From NCBI GenBank assembly GCA_003569165.1, contig BGOI01000005.1, positions 73,560 through 107,674 of the forward strand: a stretch of DNA of 34,115 bases, in the 5' to 3' direction. Below the pieces are notes generated by a model that did no database searches, was not told the DNA's origin, and saw nothing but the letters and a program-made list of their open reading frames with translations. Shown in pieces: positions 30,608 to 34,115 of this stretch. This DNA is from Opitutia bacterium (GTDB lineage Bacteria > Verrucomicrobiota > Verrucomicrobiia > Opitutales > UBA953). A program made the translations under genes and the position numbers. Within the stretch, counting starts at the first letter, position 1. Each line of letters begins with the position of its first letter.

Positions 30608-33115
30608 TTACTTCTTCTTCTTACCCTTCGTCGGCTCGGCCTTGGCGGGCTCGGCCTTGGCGGGCACACCGAGCGGGTGTTCCTTGAGGACTTCCTCGAC
30701 GGTGTAGAGGGCGTTGTTCTTACCCTTGATCTCTTCGCGGACCTTCTTCACCTGGGCGGCCTTGACGGGCGGCAGGTTATTGCCGAAGGACTGGCGGACG
30801 TAGGTGAGCACCGCGGCGACGTCATCATCGCTAAGGAGCTGGCCGAGGCCGGTCATGACTGGCTGCCCGGTGGCGATGTCGCCGTAGGTCTTACCGTCGA
30901 TCGTCTGGGCGCCGTAGAGGCCGTTGAGGACGATCTTGATCACGCGGTCAGGGTCGCCTTCGAGCCAGCCGTTGGAGGGGTAGCCCGGGGTGCGGCCGAG
31001 GGGCGGGTAAGCGCCGCGAGCGGGCTTGCCAGGTTCCTTGGGCATCTCGGCGCCGCGTCCGTCGGCCTGGTGGCAGGTCACGCAATGGGCTTCGCGGAAG
31101 TAGACCTCCTTACCCTTATCGTAGAGCTTCTTGTCGGGGCCGGAGAGGTTCCGGTCGCTCGGTCCGTAGGAGGTTTCCTTGGGGTCGGCGAACTCCTTGA
31201 GGTTCACCTTGCCCTTACCTTCGGGGAGGGACTCGAGCTGCTTCATCGTCTGGCGGAGGCAATAGGCGACGTAGTAATCCTTCGCGCCCTTGAGGGAAGC
31301 GGCGGCGGCGATGGCACGGTCGGTGTCCTTGCCGCGGAAGAAGCTCAGGCCACGGACGCCTTCGAGTTGGACGCGGAGGTTGGCGTCCTTGACGGCGTTC
31401 TCCATGATGGCGAGCGCATCCGGGATGCGGTCACGCTGGTAGATGGCGACGCGCACGGCCTGGGCGCGGGCGCGCGGCTCGGGCGACTTCAGGAGCTGGC
31501 CGAGGAGCTCGAGGTTCACGAAGTCGTGCCACTGGTGCACCCAGAGGGCTTCGAGGAGGTGGTGGGCGTCTTCGACCTTGGTCGGATCGAACTGCTTGGC
31601 CCACTTCTGGGTCGCGGCGATCACCTTCGCGGAGTCGTGCTTATGCAGCTCGATCTTCGCGCGCTGGCGGACGTTGTCCTCGTGCTCGGTGAGGAGTGCG
31701 AGGAGGTTCTCGACGGACTCGCCGTCGATCTTCTTCGGCGTGAGCAGGGGGCGAGACGGATAGGTCAGGCGATAGAGTCGGCCGTGCTGGTGGTCGCGGT
31801 TCGGGTCACGCAGGTGGTGCTGGAGGTGGCCGATGAGCATCTGCGACCAGTCCATCACGTAGAGCGAGCCATCGGGGGCGACGGCGACGCCGGAGGGGCG
31901 GAAGTTACCAGCCTTCTCCTTGTCGGTCTCGAGCAGGTTCGGCAGGAGGGTCTCGCCCTTGATGCCGGCGCCATCTTCGGTGATCTTCGCGCGGAAGATG
32001 CCTTGGATGGTGATCACGTTCGTGTTCAGGAAATCACCCTGCCAGTCGTCAGGGAAGTGGCGGCTGCTCAGGATTGCCGTGCCCGGGCAAGGACGCGAAG
32101 GACGGTTCCAGAACTGCTTGAAGTTAGAATGGGCGCCGGTGTCGAGGTGGCTCGAGAAGCCCGGGCCGAAGTAGTTGGCGTTACCGGTGGCGTCGGTGAT
32201 GATGTCATTGCCCCAGTAGTCAAAGACGCGGCCGTGCGGGTTGGCGAAGCCGTACGGTACGTGGCGGGTCAGCTTATTGGTGTGGGGTTCGAAGCGGTAG
32301 ATCGCGCCGTTGGTGTTGCGCAGCACGCCGTTGAAGGTCTCGACCTGAGTGCGGTGGAAGACGCCGTCGGAGAGGTACATGGCGCCTCCTGGTTCATAGC
32401 AGATGGAGTTCGTCTCGTGGTGCGAGTCCGCGGCGTCCATGCCGGTGAGCAGGCGTTCCTTCCAGTCGGCCTTGCCGTCGCCGTCGGTGTCGCGGACATA
32501 CCAGATATCGGGCGACTGGATGAGGATGACGCCATCCTTGTAGAACTGGAAGCCGGTCGGGCAGTTGAGGCCGTCAAGGAAGGTGGTCGACTTGAGGACC
32601 TTGCCGGTCTTCGGATCGAGATCCAGGACGATGAGTTTGTCGAAGACCTTGGTCGTCGGCGAGGTCTCGGGGTAGGTCGGCCAGCAGGCGATCCAGAGCC
32701 GGCCCTTGGTGTCGAAGTTCATCTGCACCGGGTTGATGAGCTCGGGGATGGTGGTCTCGTCGGCGACGAACTCGACCTTCACGCCTTCAGGGGTGGAGAG
32801 GTGCTTGAGCTGATCGACGCCACTGAGGTAGGGAACGGGTTCCTTGCGATTCGGAGGCACGGGGATCTCGGCCTTGAGATTGTCATGCTTCACTTCGATC
32901 GGCTTACCTTGGGCGGCGGCCCAGATGCCCTTGTCATGGTTGGCGGTCTTGAGGTCGCGGTTGGCGAGCTCGGCGCCGAGCACCGTGGCGTTGTCGATAC
33001 CTTCGTACTTGATGCGGGAGCGCTGGCCGAAGATGTTGAACTGGTCGACCGTGCGGTAGCGGTGGTGCCACTGGGTGCTCTTCTCGTTGACCTCGGCGCG
33101 GACCTTTTCGTTCAC
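30608..33115 (-). CDS. PVC-type heme-binding CxxCH protein (membrane-bound dehydrogenase-like)
   Basis: 835 aa from a GTG at 33115. Residues 1-75 (WHHRYRTVDQFNIFGQRSRI, ANRDLKTANHDKGIWAAAQG) match what normally ends the SGNH part of fused verrucomicrobial proteins. A six-bladed beta-propeller dehydrogenase domain follows (VQMNFDTKGRLWIACWPTYP, GLNCPTGFQFYKDGVILIQS, RPSGVAVAPDGSLYVMDWSQ), then helical HEAT-like repeats (about 450-600), and a cytochrome c domain with CVTCH near residue 679 and distal Met candidates in GQPVMTGLGQLLS. The C-terminus is Lys/Pro-rich. There is no signal peptide although a c-type heme needs export, so the gene is probably the 3' part of one gene with the SGNH frame upstream, which overlaps it by 4 nt (GTGA). 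Role is inferred as periplasmic oxidation of carbohydrates or similar. Confidence 0.88.
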   Translation of the reverse strand: MNEKVRAEVNEKSTQWHHRYRTVDQFNIFGQRSRIKYEGIDNATVLGAELANRDLKTANHDKGIWAAAQGKPIEVKHDNLKAEIPVPPNRKEPVPYLSGVDQLKHLSTPEGVKVEFVADETTIPELINPVQMNFDTKGRLWIACWPTYPETSPTTKVFDKLIVLDLDPKTGKVLKSTTFLDGLNCPTGFQFYKDGVILIQSPDIWYVRDTDGDGKADWKERLLTGMDAADSHHETNSICYEPGGAMYLSDGVFHRTQVETFNGVLRNTNGAIYRFEPHTNKLTRHVPYGFANPHGRVFDYWGNDIITDATGNANYFGPGFSSHLDTGAHSNFKQFWNRPSRPCPGTAILSSRHFPDDWQGDFLNTNVITIQGIFRAKITEDGAGIKGETLLPNLLETDKEKAGNFRPSGVAVAPDGSLYVMDWSQMLIGHLQHHLRDPNRDHQHGRLYRLTYPSRPLLTPKKIDGESVENLLALLTEHEDNVRQRAKIELHKHDSAKVIAATQKWAKQFDPTKVEDAHHLLEALWVHQWHDFVNLELLGQLLKSPEPRARAQAVRVAIYQRDRIPDALAIMENAVKDANLRVQLEGVRGLSFFRGKDTDRAIAAAASLKGAKDYYVAYCLRQTMKQLESLPEGKGKVNLKEFADPKETSYGPSDRNLSGPDKKLYDKGKEVYFREAHCVTCHQADGRGAEMPKEPGKPARGAYPPLGRTPGYPSNGWLEGDPDRVIKIVLNGLYGAQTIDGKTYGDIATGQPVMTGLGQLLSDDDVAAVLTYVRQSFGNNLPPVKAAQVKKVREEIKGKNNALYTVEEVLKEHPLGVPAKAEPAKAEPTKGKKKK

Positions 33116-34041
33116 GGTCGGACTCTCGGCGTCGCCGCGGAAGCAAGGAGCGCGCCAAGACCCAGCACGACTACGCCAGCCGCTTTCACGATGGCCCGCG
33201 GGTTCTCCTTGTCGGCTTTCACGAAGCCGAGCACGAGCAGCGCGATGCCGACCAGGAGGACGACCAGGCTCGGCGTGCTCACGCCGGCGGCCTTGCCGAA
33301 CACGGCCTGGAACTGGACCGGCGCGAAGGCCGCGTCGCCCGCGGCGTTGACGTGGATGCCGTTGAGGGTGAGCGGGGACTTGGCGGCGGCGAAAAGCTTC
33401 TGAGAAGCGGCGAAGAGGTCGACGAACTGGACGCTGTTGGCCTTGGCGACTTCGGCCATGGCGGAAGTGTAGAGCGCGAGGTTCTTGTTGTTCTCAGCGG
33501 CGAGCTTGGCGTCGAAGTGCGGGGACTTCAGGTCTTCGTGCGCGATCGGAGAGAAGAGGACGACGCGGACCTTGCCCTTGCCGTAATCGGCAGCGAGGGT
33601 CTTCTTCAACCAGCCGTCGAGGTTGGTTTTAAAGGTGTCGAGACCAGCTGGGCCAGCGAAGGACTCGTTGAAGCCCCAATACGCGAAGATCACGTTGGCG
33701 TGGAAGTGGGCGCCGGCGTGGTAAGTGACCTCGGTCTTGCCGACCGTGGTGGTCAAGGCGCCGGGTTTCATGTTGAGGAAGTAGTCGAGGCCGGCGACTT
33801 CGTCGGAGCGGTGGGGCTTCACGCCGACTTCGTCGCCGGAGAAGCCAAGGTTGCGAACCACGATATTGTGCTGAGGGAAGGCCTGATGGATCAGCGTCTC
33901 GAAATTCCCGTGGTGCTGCTGTCGATCGGCGAAGCCGCTGCCGACGAAGGCGATGTTGTCACCCTTTTCGAGGGCGAGGTTCTGGGCCGAGACGGAGGTG
34001 AATCCGAGTAGGGCCAGGAGGAGGGTGAACAGCTTGCGCAT
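33112..34041 (-). CDS. Secreted SGNH/GDSL hydrolase domain with two C-terminal membrane segments
   Basis: 309 aa from the ATG at 34041, which begins a signal peptide (MRKLFTLLLALLGFTSVSAQ). SGNH blocks are FVGSGFADRQQHHGNFETLI (block I), RNLGFSGDEV (block II), FAYWGFNESF (block III) and LNGIHVNAAGD (block V, with the catalytic His). Two hydrophobic segments follow (SLVVLLVGIALLVLGFV and VKAAGVVVLGLGALLASA), joined by a short charged turn. They interrupt the point where related proteins continue into the rest of the SGNH domain. The frame ends ATPRVRP with TGA overlapping the GTG of the next gene. In the other frame the sequence reads FRGDAESPTVNEKVRAEV, which runs directly into the heme protein. 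It is either a coupled pair or one gene with a frameshift near 33140. Confidence 0.8.
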   Translation of the reverse strand: MRKLFTLLLALLGFTSVSAQNLALEKGDNIAFVGSGFADRQQHHGNFETLIHQAFPQHNIVVRNLGFSGDEVGVKPHRSDEVAGLDYFLNMKPGALTTTVGKTEVTYHAGAHFHANVIFAYWGFNESFAGPAGLDTFKTNLDGWLKKTLAADYGKGKVRVVLFSPIAHEDLKSPHFDAKLAAENNKNLALYTSAMAEVAKANSVQFVDLFAASQKLFAAAKSPLTLNGIHVNAAGDAAFAPVQFQAVFGKAAGVSTPSLVVLLVGIALLVLGFVKADKENPRAIVKAAGVVVLGLGALLASAATPRVRP

Positions 34042-34115
34042 AGGGTTTTGGTTTTGTAAAAAGAGGAAGGCCATGCGGGGAGGCATGGTCGAGGTGGGGA
34101 AGGGAAAACCTGTCG
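34042..34115. other. Upstream region of the SGNH gene
   Basis: The last 74 bp contain a weak 6-bp hairpin CCATGC/GCATGG (34071-34088) followed on the minus strand by CCTTCCTCTTTTT, possibly the end of an upstream transcript. No promoter boxes are convincing. Confidence 0.3.

Noticed and set aside
29867-33403. Very long open frame on the + strand opposite the heme-binding gene (and a 718-codon one at 27567-29723 opposite alaS)
   Set aside because: Both are antisense shadows of well-supported GC-rich minus-strand genes. Their translations are low-complexity Val/Gly/Glu/Leu-rich with no family features.

Overview
This is a GC-rich bacterial window, roughly 62% G+C by eye. The gene content points to the phylum Verrucomicrobiota, probably an Opitutae-type lineage (inference). 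The evidence is a PVC-type heme-binding CxxCH protein joined to an SGNH hydrolase, a DUF1080 secreted hydrolase, a long signal peptidase I with a large insert, and menaquinone genes of the classical MenD route. Most genes are housekeeping.

Layout. 1-1007: 3' end of a secreted or pseudopilin-like gene. 1079-2047 (-): accA. 2309-5160 (+): DUF1080 hydrolase, fatty acid hydroxylase-family membrane protein and a KamA-type aminomutase. 5438-5512 (-): tRNA-Arg(ACG). 5564-7503 (-): ubiE/menG and mnmA. 7672-9184 (+): LysM protein and parB. 9348-10887 (-): purH, broken near its 3' end. 11134-16212 (+): fabD, lepA (two frameshifts), lepB (four frameshifts) and a DUF1653-GNAT fusion. 16263-18307: an AT-richer island with a C5 cytosine methyltransferase carrying its own HTH domain, facing tail-to-tail a frameshifted gene that looks like a SinI-type restriction endonuclease. 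18376-20899 (-): menD followed by a frameshifted secreted esterase. 20992-21330 (+): a small membrane protein. 21672-34041 (-): DUF3500 protein, ABC-F ATPase, NAD kinase, a secreted protein, alaS, a hypothetical protein, the heme-binding PVC protein and its upstream SGNH half.

The most unusual content lies between genes. Almost every gap longer than about 100 bp is a mosaic of a few recurring repeat modules. (A) G-rich tracts built on GGGGTAGGGG. (B) GCGGTTAGCGGTTGGC minisatellites, often as inverted pairs. (C) a 55-57 bp element made of two adjacent hairpins bounded by GGTAGG and CCTACC, with five copies showing compensatory base-pair changes. (D) CAAAGGGAGACCGG arms around a CCAATCATCCGG core. 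(E) a GGTGGCAGGTGGC module. (F) a 12-bp GGACTGAATGGA tandem repeat. The same modules recur in different orders and orientations, as in a family of non-autonomous or structure-selected intergenic repeats. No transposase or other enzyme that could mobilise them is encoded here.

Frameshifts cluster between 9.4 and 19 kb (purH, lepA, lepB, the endonuclease and the esterase), and most look like single missing bases. Because lepA, lepB and purH are normally essential or important, base-calling error is the likelier explanation. The SGNH/heme junction at 33.1 kb may be another case, or a genuine GTGA-coupled gene pair.
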